From Prochlorococcus sp. AG-402-M23 (GTDB lineage: Bacteria; Cyanobacteriota; Cyanobacteriia; PCC-6307; Cyanobiaceae), in NCBI GenBank assembly GCA_003216575.1, contig QCIR01000001.1, positions 186,001 to 250,000 on the forward strand: DNA of 64,000 nucleotides, in the 5' to 3' direction. Position numbers and translations under genes: made by a program. Below, one piece after another: positions 18,660 through 27,249 of this stretch; position 1 is the first letter of the stretch; the number at the start of each line of letters is the position of its first letter. The notes below the pieces were generated by a model, which worked only from the letters and a program-made list of their open reading frames with translations, searched no databases and had not been told where the DNA came from.

Positions 18660-19149
18660 AATAATATGTCCTGTGCCACTAAACCAAAGGCCATTAAATG
18701 AATTTAATAGTATAAGAAATTCATGGATAATATCCTGGCCTTTTCTAGAAAGAAATGTCTTCTACAGGAAATTAACAGTTAGTTGGTTATTCATTACGCC
18801 AATTAGTTTTACAATATCGTATGGAAGTGATTACCTGAAAAACAACTTTTTTGAACTTATATTTATAAGCGTTACTGCATCTCTTGCTTTTCCTATATTA
18901 TTACTAATTAGGCAATGGTTAAGTTGGTTATACATATATAAACGCCTCAATTCTGAAAACATTGAATATGAAGAGTCTGGTTGGTATGATGGACAGACTT
19001 GGGAAAAACCAATTGAATGGAGAGCAAAAGATTTACTTATAGCTCAACACCAAATCAAACCCATTTTAAGTCATTTAGAAGTGATAATAATACTCTTATT
19101 ATCACTTCTTATTTCTTCATTATTATTTTTAATTTTAGGAATGCATTAA
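18652..19149 (+). CDS. CGLD27/Ycf36 family membrane protein (DUF1230)
   Basis: A 165-residue protein with the family signature at both ends: CPVPLNQRPLNEFNSI at the N-terminus and WYDGQTWEKPIEWRAKDLLIAQHQI in the middle, flanked by two hydrophobic hairpins. The family is conserved in cyanobacteria and plastids; CGLD27 mutants in plants and algae show iron- and photosynthesis-related defects, but the biochemical role is not settled. Its start overlaps the rsfS stop by eight bases. A perfect 14-bp inverted repeat lies in its last 75 bases. Confidence 0.85.
   Translation: MNKIICPVPLNQRPLNEFNSIRNSWIISWPFLERNVFYRKLTVSWLFITPISFTISYGSDYLKNNFFELIFISVTASLAFPILLLIRQWLSWLYIYKRLNSENIEYEESGWYDGQTWEKPIEWRAKDLLIAQHQIKPILSHLEVIIILLLSLLISSLLFLILGMH
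19077..19109. repeat. Perfect 14-bp inverted repeat within the CGLD27 gene end
   Basis: AGAAGTGATAATAA, a five-base loop TACTC, then the exact reverse complement. It lies in the coding sequence for the last hydrophobic segment, about 40 bases before the stop and 43 bases before the asparaginase start. No T-run follows, so it is not a classical terminator; mRNA stabilisation or attenuation between the two genes is possible. Confidence 0.45.
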
Positions 19150-19152
19150 TAT

Positions 19153-20115
19153 ATGAATTTACAAGATAATTTTTCGAATCTAGGTAACAATTCTTTGAAA
19201 GTTCTAGTTAAAAGAGGCTCAAGTGTTGAATCCATTCATAGAGCCCATGCTTCAATATGTGATACGAAAGGTAGGACATTAATGAAAGCTGGCTCATGCG
19301 AATATGAAACTTTTATACGATCAGCATTAAAGCCTTTCCAAGCCTTGCCTTTCCTTACAAGTGGTGCTTCGGAAAAATATAATTTAGATAATAAGACATT
19401 AGCTTTGGCATGTGGTTCTCATAGTGGGTCGTCAGTTCAAGCAAGAACCGCCTTCAAGCTCCTCTGGAATGCAGATATAGATATAAAAGAGCTGAAATGC
19501 CCAATCCCTCAAAATAGAGAAAGCAAACTTCAACATAATTGCTCAGGAAAACATTCAGCATTTCTTGCAACCTGCAAAAAAATGAACTGGGATCTTGATA
19601 GCTATTTAATGGGACATCATCCACTGCAGAAAGAAATTTTCAGACGAGTTTCCGATTTACTCAAAATACCAGCTGAAGAATTAATTGCAGAAAGAGATGA
19701 CTGTGGAGCTCCAACTTTACTTTTACGTTTATCTCAAATGGCTATTTTATATGCTCATTTATCTAGATCTGACCAACCTGAATTTGAGAAAATAACTCGT
19801 GCCATGACAAATCATCCAGACCTTGTCGCTGGAGAAGGATATTTTGATTCAGAATTAATAAAAAGAGGTCACAATCAAATCATCAGCAAAGGTGGAAGTG
19901 AGGGCATTCAATGTATTGGTCTTTTAGGAGAAGGTATTGGCCTATCAATAAAGGTTGAAGATGGATCAAAAAGGGCAAAACATGCTGTAGCTATACATCT
20001 TCTTCGACAGCTCGAATGGATTACACCATCGGCAATTGAAGAACTAGATGAAATCATCCTTCAAAAAAAGCCAGGTATTTATATAGAAGTTGAAGGACAA
20101 TTAAAGGTCCCCTAA
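19153..20115 (+). CDS. L-asparaginase II family protein
   Basis: Member of the asparaginase II (Rhizobium etli AnsA-like) family, unrelated to the classical E. coli enzymes. Seen are LACGSHSGSSVQARTAF near residue 89, QHNCSGKHSAFLATC near residue 134 and ERDDCGAPTLLL near residue 177, the conserved blocks of this fold. It hydrolyses asparagine to aspartate and ammonia in the cytoplasm. It follows the CGLD27 gene by three bases and precedes tRNA-fMet. Confidence 0.82.
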   Translation: MNLQDNFSNLGNNSLKVLVKRGSSVESIHRAHASICDTKGRTLMKAGSCEYETFIRSALKPFQALPFLTSGASEKYNLDNKTLALACGSHSGSSVQARTAFKLLWNADIDIKELKCPIPQNRESKLQHNCSGKHSAFLATCKKMNWDLDSYLMGHHPLQKEIFRRVSDLLKIPAEELIAERDDCGAPTLLLRLSQMAILYAHLSRSDQPEFEKITRAMTNHPDLVAGEGYFDSELIKRGHNQIISKGGSEGIQCIGLLGEGIGLSIKVEDGSKRAKHAVAIHLLRQLEWITPSAIEELDEIILQKKPGIYIEVEGQLKVP

Positions 20116-20167
20116 CACAAACAAAGTAATCATTTACGTCACATAAAGATGTATGCTTTATTCACGA

Positions 20168-20244
<77 letters not shown>

Positions 20245-20250
20245 ATTTTT

Positions 20251-20272
20251 AAAGCCCTCAGGGGCTTTTTTA
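20251..20272 (+). terminator. Rho-independent terminator after tRNA-fMet
   Basis: AAAGCCC, a short loop, GGGCTTT and then a run of T. It directly follows the tRNA and ends its transcript. Confidence 0.85.
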
Positions 20273-20424
20273 ATGCATTTTTATATATTTAAGGCAGTAG
20301 CTAAAACGAAGAAAAGAAAAAGAGAGATCCAAGTTATATTTTTATCCTCTTTTTCAAATGCGCCGGTTCGAAGTACAAATATAGTCACTCAAGGACTGGA
20401 AAGAAAAAAATAAGAAATTACAAG

Positions 20425-21471
20425 CTATTTATAACCGTGAGGATTTCTTCTTTGCCAATTCCAGCTGTCATTGCAGATCTGCTCTAGTGACCTTTTGGGA
20501 ACCCAACCTAACAACTTCTTAGCCTTTTTAATATCTGCGAAACATTTAGCGACATCACCATCCCTTCGTTTTTGAATTGAGAATGGAATTTTCATACCGG
20601 TAGATAATTCGAACTGATTAATTATTTGAAATACTGAGTATCCATTCCCTGAACCTAAATTAATAAATTCAAAACATGATTCTTTTGAATTTAAAAAATC
20701 TATTGCTTTTATATGGCCTTCGGATAAATCCATAATATGTATATAGTCTCGAACACCTGAACCATCATCGGTATCCCAATCATCCCCGAAAACCTTTAAT
20801 GAATCTCTTCTTCCAACAGCCACCTGAGATATATAAGGAAACAAATTACTTGGTATACCAATTGGATCTTCCCCAATCATTCCTGATGGATGAGCCCCAA
20901 CAGGATTGAAATAACGCAGAGAACAAATTTTCCAGGAATTCATATTAGATTTATATAAATCACAAAACATATTTTCAATTGCGACCTTGGTTCTTCCATA
21001 AGGATTAATAGGGGACAATTGATGATTTTCATCAATAGGAACAGAATCAGTTAAACCATAGATAGTCGCACTACTACTAAAAACTATTGAATAACATTTA
21101 TATTCATTCATAGTGGCTATTAGATTTTTTGCTCCACATACATTTACATCCCAATAGTGAAGAGGGTTAGTCAATGATTCAGATACAGATTTTAAGCCAG
21201 CCAGATGAATAACTGTTTGTATTGGTTTATTATCAATAATTGAATCATTGAATATCTTTTCTAAAAGATTTTTATCTCTGATATCACCAGTTATAGTATT
21301 TAAATTAAAATTAAAACTCTTTGTAAGTAAATAGTTACTAATTGCCTTCGTTACCTTAGATGAACTATTAACAAAAGAGTCTAGAATAACAACATCATAT
21401 CCTTTTTGAAGCAATAACAATGCTATATGTGAACCTATAAAACCTGCTCCACCAGTTAAAAGAACCCTCAT
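20425..21471 (-). CDS. galE: UDP-glucose 4-epimerase
   Basis: Extended SDR enzyme of 348 residues that interconverts UDP-glucose and UDP-galactose for surface polysaccharide and glycolipid synthesis. The NAD motif is GGAGFIGSH at the N-terminus, the catalytic Ser/Thr lies in VFSSSATIYG, and the YXXXK pair lies in NPYGRTKVAIE. The late SGVRDYIHIMDL block is diagnostic of GalE. A perfect palindrome sits about 52 bases upstream of the ATG. Confidence 0.93.
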   Translation of the reverse strand: MRVLLTGGAGFIGSHIALLLLQKGYDVVILDSFVNSSSKVTKAISNYLLTKSFNFNLNTITGDIRDKNLLEKIFNDSIIDNKPIQTVIHLAGLKSVSESLTNPLHYWDVNVCGAKNLIATMNEYKCYSIVFSSSATIYGLTDSVPIDENHQLSPINPYGRTKVAIENMFCDLYKSNMNSWKICSLRYFNPVGAHPSGMIGEDPIGIPSNLFPYISQVAVGRRDSLKVFGDDWDTDDGSGVRDYIHIMDLSEGHIKAIDFLNSKESCFEFINLGSGNGYSVFQIINQFELSTGMKIPFSIQKRRDGDVAKCFADIKKAKKLLGWVPKRSLEQICNDSWNWQRRNPHGYK

Positions 21472-21522
21472 AATAAGTGTTTAATTTAATAATCTAAACT
21501 TGATTAGACACGTAAATTAAAA

Positions 21523-21536
21523 GGAAAACGTTTTCC
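21523..21536. promoter_or_regulatory. 14-bp perfect palindrome, possible operator upstream of galE
   Basis: GGAAAACGTTTTCC reads the same on both strands. The central CG with A/T flanks and G/C ends has the architecture of operators for LacI/GalR-type repressors. It lies 52 bases before the galE start on the upstream side. No regulator gene is adjacent, so this is structural evidence only. Confidence 0.4.
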
Positions 21537-21752
21537 GAATACCTCTTATTAACAGATTAGCATCTGATACAAACTATTTGAATATAATTAAAACATTTTA
21601 TGAAAAGTAAAAAAAATCAAATACATATTCTACCAATAAAGCCTTTATACATTTTTTTTTGCGATACAGATGTTCTTAAGAAATCAACTATAACTTTATT
21701 TTTTATCGCAAACAACTCATATATGAAATTTAAATAAAAGCATAGACTATAC

Positions 21753-21758
21753 TATAAT
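21753..21758 (+). promoter_or_regulatory. Possible -10 element
   Basis: TATAAT, 65 bases upstream of the 56-aa ORF at 21824. The -35 region is not convincing, and in such an AT-rich stretch a chance match is possible. Confidence 0.3.
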
Positions 21759-21823
21759 TAAAAATAATTAGAGAACATTTGATTATAATAAATTAAATAT
21801 TCTTACTCCATACAGAATCATAA

Positions 21824-21994
21824 ATGAAAAAAGACAATTTAAAGAGAATTATCAAACAGTTCGAGATTTTGCTAGAAGAATTAAAAAGTGAAGTCTACTC
21901 TGATAAAGAGTCATATGTTCATCCATGGGATGAACATATGAAAAATACTCCTCGAATAATTCAATCAGAAGACGATGATGGATATGCAGATTAA
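21824..21994 (+). CDS. Small acidic hypothetical protein (56 aa), absent from ORF track
   Basis: The frame MKKDNLKRIIKQFEILLEELKSE forms an amphipathic helix, followed by ESYVHPWDEHMKNTPRI and an acidic end (SEDDDGYAD). I do not recognise a family. The codons for the YVHPWDEHM part form a perfect 14-bp hairpin (21911-21941), which is unusual inside a coding region. Confidence 0.5.
   Translation: MKKDNLKRIIKQFEILLEELKSEVYSDKESYVHPWDEHMKNTPRIIQSEDDDGYAD
21911..21941. repeat. Perfect 14-bp inverted repeat with 3-base loop
   Basis: TCATATGTTCATCC, loop ATG, then the exact reverse complement. The hairpin is inside the small ORF at 21824. The stem has moderate GC and would fold strongly in RNA. 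Confidence 0.6.
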
Positions 21995-22119
21995 TAAAGC
22001 CTTGGGAGTAATTTAACCAAAACAAAAAACATTAAGAGTTAATTTCCCTAACGATCTGGTAGTTTTACCTATTGCACTAACAAGGTATTGAAAGCAAATT
22101 AATAAAAAATGAAATTTTC

Positions 22120-22311
22120 ATGTCCCCATTACCTCAGCTTGTAAAAGCCACCCCACAAGGAGGAACAATTCATAAATATCAACTTACCGGAGGTAAAACC
22201 GCATTCATGAGATATCTTGGCTGTTATTTAGGTACATGTAAATTCTGTAATGATATTGAGGAAGCATCTGAATTTGTTTCAAGCATAGAGGTTTCTCCCA
22301 AATCCCTCTAA
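22120..22311 (+). CDS. Small hypothetical protein with CXXXXCXXC motif (63 aa)
   Basis: The protein has an even, well-ordered composition and a Cys cluster CYLGTCKFC that could bind a metal or an Fe-S cluster, followed by an acidic helix. No family recognised. It stands alone between AT-rich gaps of about 120 and 190 bases; I see nothing further in those gaps. Confidence 0.55.
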   Translation: MSPLPQLVKATPQGGTIHKYQLTGGKTAFMRYLGCYLGTCKFCNDIEEASEFVSSIEVSPKSL

Positions 22312-22503
22312 TCAAAGGATTTTCAATAGATAATAAAGGCTTAAATGTATTGATTTGAACAGTCAGTCAAAGTTTAGTTTTTTTATGTAAATATAATCGA
22401 TACTCGAAGGCTTTAGATGCTATTTTTTTTTGAGACTTTAAACATACAGGAGAATAAACTTTTAATGAGTCTGATTTTTTCTCACTAAAAGTTCTACTTG
22501 GCT

Positions 22504-23838
22504 ATGAACGAAGCAAAGGGAAAAGATAATAAGTCATTTGAATATGAGACCAACAATCTCATTAATGCTAATTTTAATGAAAATAAAACTGTAAAAGACC
22601 TAGAAAATATTGCCCCAAAGCCATCTAATCAATTAACAAATGGGCTATTAGGATGGTATTCGGTATCTAGCAGTGAGTCAATAAAGGAAGGAAAGTTAAA
22701 TCACTTCACAATTTATAATGAACCACTAGTTTTATATCGTGATAGAGAAGGTATTGTTCGATGTGTTAAAGATGTATGTCCTCACAGAGGAGCTTCTTTT
22801 TTAGGTGGTGAAATCATAAACGGTCAACTAGTATGTCCTTATCATGGAGCAAGATTCTCATCTCAAGGTAGTTGCACAAATTTAGATAGAATAACTTGCC
22901 AACATATTATAGATTCGAATTACGATAACTACGCCAAAAGTATTAAACTTTTCCAATACCCTTGTATAGAGAAAGAAGGCTATATCTATATTTATTATAC
23001 TGGCAAACCCCTTGCAAATATTGAAGACTTTGAAATTAAATCATCGTTAAATAGCTTACTTCCAGATTCATATGGATTTCCTTCATTAGAATATGAATAC
23101 GAAGAGGTCTATGTAGATTTCAAAGCAGACTGGGCAAGAATAATTGAAAATCATCTTGACATATTACATGTGTTTTGGATGCATGGAGAAACTATTCCAG
23201 ATAAGAATGTAAACAGGGGAACAATAACTAGTTTCAATCAAAAAATAAAACGAGATAATAGACAAATAGAAAGTATTTACTCGTACAAAACAAATGGTCA
23301 AGATGAGTTTATTAGAATAAAATTTGTACCTCCTGGCAGAATATTTATTTACAAAGGATCACCTGAGAGTACAAGATATATACAAGTATTGGATCATATT
23401 CCCCTTGGATATAATAAAGCTAGAGTAATAGTTAGGCACTACAGAAAATTTCTAAAAAACAAACTATTCACAAATTTAGTTTTATTTAGCAATCTACAAA
23501 GAAGAACATTTTATAAAATATTTTCAGAAGACTATTTAGTTTTGAAAACTCAAACGTTTAATGAACAGATGGGATATATACAGAAGGATAATGTTAAATT
23601 ATTGGGTGAAGATAAAATGGTTCAATACTATTGGGATTGGCTACAAAATGCATTATTAAAAGAAAAACCATGGGATTTACATCCTACTAATTCTTTAACT
23701 AATAAAGTTCATGATGATAGAGGTATGCAATATCCACCGGAGAATCCAGAAATGGCAATTAAAAATAATCGAAAAATATTGATTAAACTCTTAACTAGAT
23801 TATTATTCCCAATAAGTTTTATTCTTCTATTAATATAA
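22504..23838 (+). CDS. Rieske-type oxygenase, Pao/Lls1 (cell death suppressor) family
   Basis: The Rieske cluster site is clear: CPHRGA near residue 95 and CPYHGARFSSQG 18 residues later, the CXH-X~17-CXXH pattern. The mononuclear iron site is in ENHLDILHVFWMHG, and the C-terminus ends in a hydrophobic anchor (LLTRLLFPISFILLLI), as in the plant pheophorbide a oxygenase, Tic55 and chlorophyllide oxygenase group. The ORF track begins at a TTG, but ATG at 22504 two codons later is the better start. The substrate could be a chlorophyll or carotenoid derivative; this is open. Confidence 0.85.
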   Translation: MNEAKGKDNKSFEYETNNLINANFNENKTVKDLENIAPKPSNQLTNGLLGWYSVSSSESIKEGKLNHFTIYNEPLVLYRDREGIVRCVKDVCPHRGASFLGGEIINGQLVCPYHGARFSSQGSCTNLDRITCQHIIDSNYDNYAKSIKLFQYPCIEKEGYIYIYYTGKPLANIEDFEIKSSLNSLLPDSYGFPSLEYEYEEVYVDFKADWARIIENHLDILHVFWMHGETIPDKNVNRGTITSFNQKIKRDNRQIESIYSYKTNGQDEFIRIKFVPPGRIFIYKGSPESTRYIQVLDHIPLGYNKARVIVRHYRKFLKNKLFTNLVLFSNLQRRTFYKIFSEDYLVLKTQTFNEQMGYIQKDNVKLLGEDKMVQYYWDWLQNALLKEKPWDLHPTNSLTNKVHDDRGMQYPPENPEMAIKNNRKILIKLLTRLLFPISFILLLI

Positions 23839-23873
23839 TTACAAGAATTATTATTTATATATTGTTTATATAA

Positions 23874-24686
23874 ATGAAAATTGATCCTAGAGGAGACTCA
23901 AGAACTTGGGCAAGCTTACAAAATATCAATGTTTATATTGATGAGAAAAAAATCTTATCCAATCTCAATATTAATTTCAAATATGGAGAAAATACACTAA
24001 TCATGGGGCCAAATGGATCTGGCAAATCATCATTATTAAGGTTATTAAATAGATCTATTTATCCAATTAATTCTCATAAGAGCTCTTTCAAGTTATTCAA
24101 CAGTGAAAATATTAATATATGGGAATTAAGAAAAAAGATTGGATTTTTTTTTAAAGGAATGGAGTTGAGAGTGAATAATGGAGTAAGAACATATGATTTA
24201 ATAACATCTGGTTTTTCAGGGACATTTAACGCTAGATATTCAAAATCAATTTCTCATGAAGATAACTCAAAAGTAAAACATCTGATTGATGAATGGCAAC
24301 TAAAAAATATAATTAATAAAGAATTTTCTTCATTATCTGATGGTCAGAAAAGAAGAGCACTAATTGCTAGAGCAATAGTTTATGAACCTAATATATTAAT
24401 TTTAGATGAGCCCTTTACAAATTTGGATCTGAAATCTCAATTTATTTTAAATAACAATCTAAATAATTTAATTAATAAATCAGTAAATATAATTTATGTC
24501 ACTCATAATCTAGAGTCAATTCTACCTAGCACAAATAAAGTAGTATTAATAAAAGAAGGTAGAATAATAAAACAAGGAGATCCAATTGAGGTTTTAAATA
24601 CAAGAGTAATAAGTGATCTTTTTGAACTACCTATTAATATTATTAAAGAAAATAATTATTGGAGAGGTATTCCGATAATTCAATAA
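23874..24686 (+). CDS. Stand-alone ABC transporter ATP-binding protein
   Basis: ABC ATPase of 270 residues with Walker A GPNGSGKSS, signature LSDGQKRRALIARA, Walker B ILILDEP and switch VTHN. No permease gene is adjacent. It follows the Rieske gene by 35 bases and is probably co-transcribed with it. The signature reads LSDGQ rather than LSGGQ, a common variant in molybdate/YlmA-like ATPases. Partner and substrate unknown. Confidence 0.8.
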   Translation: MKIDPRGDSRTWASLQNINVYIDEKKILSNLNINFKYGENTLIMGPNGSGKSSLLRLLNRSIYPINSHKSSFKLFNSENINIWELRKKIGFFFKGMELRVNNGVRTYDLITSGFSGTFNARYSKSISHEDNSKVKHLIDEWQLKNIINKEFSSLSDGQKRRALIARAIVYEPNILILDEPFTNLDLKSQFILNNNLNNLINKSVNIIYVTHNLESILPSTNKVVLIKEGRIIKQGDPIEVLNTRVISDLFELPINIIKENNYWRGIPIIQ

Positions 24687-24687
24687 A

Positions 24688-24903
24688 TTAAATAACAACC
24701 AGAATTAAAGCAACAAAGAATATAGCAAGAAAAAGCAAACATCTTTTATCATCAAAAATGTTATTAAAATTATTTTTTTTATTTCTTCCTTTTTTCCTAA
24801 CACCATAAGGATTACCACATGAAATACATACTAATCTTCCAGATAATGCTCTATCAGCCCTAAAATTACAACTTCCGCAAACCAAGCATTTCTTTGTAAT
24901 CAT
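24688..24903 (-). CDS. Small zinc-ribbon membrane protein (71 aa)
   Basis: Two Cys pairs (CLVCGSCNF and LVCISCGN) form a probable zinc ribbon, followed by a basic linker (RKKGRNKKNN) and a C-terminal transmembrane span (LLFLAIFFVALILVVI). The layout is a cytoplasmic zinc ribbon tethered to the membrane. It precedes nothing downstream except the convergent ABC gene, one base away. Function unknown. Confidence 0.65.
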   Translation of the reverse strand: MITKKCLVCGSCNFRADRALSGRLVCISCGNPYGVRKKGRNKKNNFNNIFDDKRCLLFLAIFFVALILVVI

Positions 24904-24913
24904 TAGAAATTAA

Positions 24914-25669
24914 TCAACTTAAATAATCATCTAAGAATGATAATGGTGCGCTCATATTACTAGAGTATCCTAAAAGGCTTTCAGAGATAAATTCATACAA
25001 GACCTCTTCATTTTCATTTAATAAAAAAGTTGCCCCTCTTTGGGGTAGAAATGCAGAGTCAGTTACATAAATATTCCAATTAGATAAAATTTCGACCATA
25101 TTTATAAGACGCCTAGTAGCTAGCTCAAATGGACGTAAAATGTCTTTTTTAGAAAAAATCTGAAACATTTTTCCTTTAAGCAAAGGAAATGATCCTATTT
25201 TTATATCGTCATCTGAGCCAAACAAGCTCTTTGAATTTTTATCCCCCAAATAGCCTCTAAAAACTTCCTTGAGTGTACCCCTAGAATTTATACCTGCGCA
25301 CATAATTAGTAAATTAATTATTGATGGCATTGGGGAGGTAAACCCAGAATTCAAATGAAGTTTCTCATGAAGTTCAGCATTATCTATTGCAAAGACAATT
25401 TGAACATCAATTTTATTGAACCTGCAAAAAAATTCTTTAGACTTTTGACTCCCAATACCTATAATTATTAAATCTATAGAATTTTGATCTAATAACTTTG
25501 CTTGAGATACGAGATGCTGACAATATTCAAAACTATCAAAATCTGCAAAAGAACCTAAGAAGACTATTAATTTCCTTCTTTTTGAAAAAAAAATCCTTTC
25601 AAACCCAAAATATTCATTAAGCAATTTCATGTATTCCATAAATCCAATCTCCATACATAATGTTTTCAA
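24914..25669 (-). CDS. Peroxiredoxin-like AhpC/TSA family protein
   Basis: A thioredoxin-fold protein of the PRX-like2 type: the strand KLIVFLGSFADFDSFEYCQHLVSQA places one Cys on the first helix, without the CXXC or PXXXTXXC motif of active peroxiredoxins. Later blocks, GINSRGTLKEVFRGYLGD and SAFLPQRGATFLLNENEEVLYEF, are typical of the family. Several Mets near the N-terminus (residues 6, 11, 14) leave the start uncertain. Peroxidase activity is not assured. Confidence 0.7.
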   Translation of the reverse strand: MKTLCMEIGFMEYMKLLNEYFGFERIFFSKRRKLIVFLGSFADFDSFEYCQHLVSQAKLLDQNSIDLIIIGIGSQKSKEFFCRFNKIDVQIVFAIDNAELHEKLHLNSGFTSPMPSIINLLIMCAGINSRGTLKEVFRGYLGDKNSKSLFGSDDDIKIGSFPLLKGKMFQIFSKKDILRPFELATRRLINMVEILSNWNIYVTDSAFLPQRGATFLLNENEEVLYEFISESLLGYSSNMSAPLSFLDDYLS

Positions 25670-25898
25670 AATAACAAATTTTAAAATTCAAATACGATTA
25701 ATTTAGATGATAAAAATCAAAAAACTCAGTGAAAGTAAGGAATTCAACCATTTGCCCCGCTTATATCACGAAGAACTAATTCAGTAGCAGATGAACATGA
25801 AATATGTACAAAACCTACAATTTCAATAAGCAATGTGAAGGGATATGGAACTTATAGAGCTCTAAATATATCCTCTTACTGTTCTTTGTTTATTTCTC

Positions 25899-26957
25899 GT
25901 GCAGACCTACGGGAACCCCAACGTTACCTATGACTGGTACGCGGGTAATTCAGGGACGGCCAATCGCTCCGGAAAATTCATCGCTGCGCATGCTGCCCAT
26001 GCTGGTTTGATGATGTTCTGGGCAGGTGCGTTCACTTTATTTGAGCTAGCTCGTTACGACTCATCCGTTGCGATGGGTAATCAAAACTTGATCTGCTTGC
26101 CTCACCTTGCTCAACTTGGAATAGGTGGAATCGAAAACGGTGTTATTACTGAGCCTTATGGCTGCACTGTTATTGCAGTACTTCACCTGATCTTCTCTGG
26201 TGTGTTAGGTGCTGGAGGAATACTCCACTCAACAAGATATGACGGAGATCTTGGAAATTATCCAGAAGGAAGTCGTCCTAAAAAGTTTGACTTCGAGTGG
26301 GATGATCCAGACAAACTTACTTTTATCCTTGGACACCATCTTATTTTCCTTGGTTTAGCCAATATTCAATTCGTTGAGTGGGCTCAATATCATGGAATTT
26401 GGGACACTGCTCTAGGCGCTACCCGAACAGTTAGCTACAACCTAGACTTAGGAATGATTTGGAATCATCAGGCTGATTTTCTACAGATTTCTAGCTTGGA
26501 AGATGTAATGGGTGGTCATGCCTTCTTAGCATTTTTCCAAATCATTGGTGGTGCATTCCACATTATTACTAAGCAATTTGGTGAATATACCGAATTCAAA
26601 GGTAAAGGCCTTCTATCAGCAGAGGCTGTTCTTTCATACTCATTAGCTGGTGTTGGCTATTGTGCACTTGTTGCTGCTTTCTGGAGCTCAACAAATACAA
26701 CTGTTTATTCAACAGAATTCTTTGGAGATGTACTTCAACTGAAGTTTGATTTCGCTCCATATTTTGTTGATACCGATGCATCACTTGCTACTGGAGCTCA
26801 CACCGCAAGAGCGTGGTTAGCTAATGTTCATTTCTATCTTGGCTTCTTCTTCATCCAGGGACATCTTTGGCATGCACTAAGAGCTATGGGATTTGACTTC
26901 AGACGAGTAGGTAAAGCGTTCGACAATATGGAAAACGCAAAAATCACCAACGGTTGA
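25899..26957 (+). CDS. pcb: Divinyl chlorophyll a/b-binding light-harvesting antenna protein Pcb
   Basis: Main thylakoid antenna protein of Prochlorococcus, related to CP43 and IsiA. The 352 residues have six hydrophobic spans with His ligands for chlorophyll (AAHAAHAG, LHLIFSG, LGHHLIFLG, GGHAFLAFF, NVHFYLGFFFIQGHLWHA) and the N-terminus QTYGNPNVTYDW. It starts with GTG and I see no Shine-Dalgarno sequence in the 12 bases before it. Codon use is richer in GC than its neighbours, as expected for high expression. Pcb copy letter (A-H) cannot be assigned safely. About 230 bases of leader precede it and a strong terminator follows. Confidence 0.95.
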   Translation: MQTYGNPNVTYDWYAGNSGTANRSGKFIAAHAAHAGLMMFWAGAFTLFELARYDSSVAMGNQNLICLPHLAQLGIGGIENGVITEPYGCTVIAVLHLIFSGVLGAGGILHSTRYDGDLGNYPEGSRPKKFDFEWDDPDKLTFILGHHLIFLGLANIQFVEWAQYHGIWDTALGATRTVSYNLDLGMIWNHQADFLQISSLEDVMGGHAFLAFFQIIGGAFHIITKQFGEYTEFKGKGLLSAEAVLSYSLAGVGYCALVAAFWSSTNTTVYSTEFFGDVLQLKFDFAPYFVDTDASLATGAHTARAWLANVHFYLGFFFIQGHLWHALRAMGFDFRRVGKAFDNMENAKITNG

Positions 26958-26992
26958 TTAATACCTAATACAGTTATTAGTTAATTTCTTAA

Positions 26993-27019
26993 GGGTCTGC
27001 TTAGCAGGCCCTTTTTTTT
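26993..27019 (+). terminator. Rho-independent terminator of pcb
   Basis: GGGTCTGC, loop TTA, GCAGGCCC and eight T. The eight-base stem has one G-U pair in RNA. Ends the antenna gene transcript. Confidence 0.88.
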
Positions 27020-27249
27020 ACGCAATTTACAAAAGGAAAAGATTCAAAAAAATTTATTCTTTGAAATGTCTCAAATAACACACGCAAAATCAAAAAAGGG
27101 AACTTAGGTAATGCCTTAAAGTGCTTTTTTATACATTTAACCGTAAAAAGAGGTAAAAAGATCTCAAGAGCTTGTTGCTATTGAGAATCGGTTGCAAAAA
27201 GAGTCTTTTTTTGTGTAAGTTAAAGATCTTATTAAGCTCCTTTAATCTT

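Larger units (their letters stand above)
21472..21823. other. Non-coding AT-rich stretch upstream of galE
   Basis: About 350 bases without a supportable ORF on either strand. It holds the palindrome at 21523 and a possible TATAAT at 21753. The rest is A/T-rich with a C-poor T-run near 21650. A small RNA could be present, but I cannot match a known one. Confidence 0.5.

Noticed and set aside
25899-26957. Photosystem II D2/CP43 as the identity of this gene
   Set aside because: The N-terminus, length of 352 and lack of the large lumenal loop between the last spans of CP43 point to Pcb, and it has no D2 motifs.
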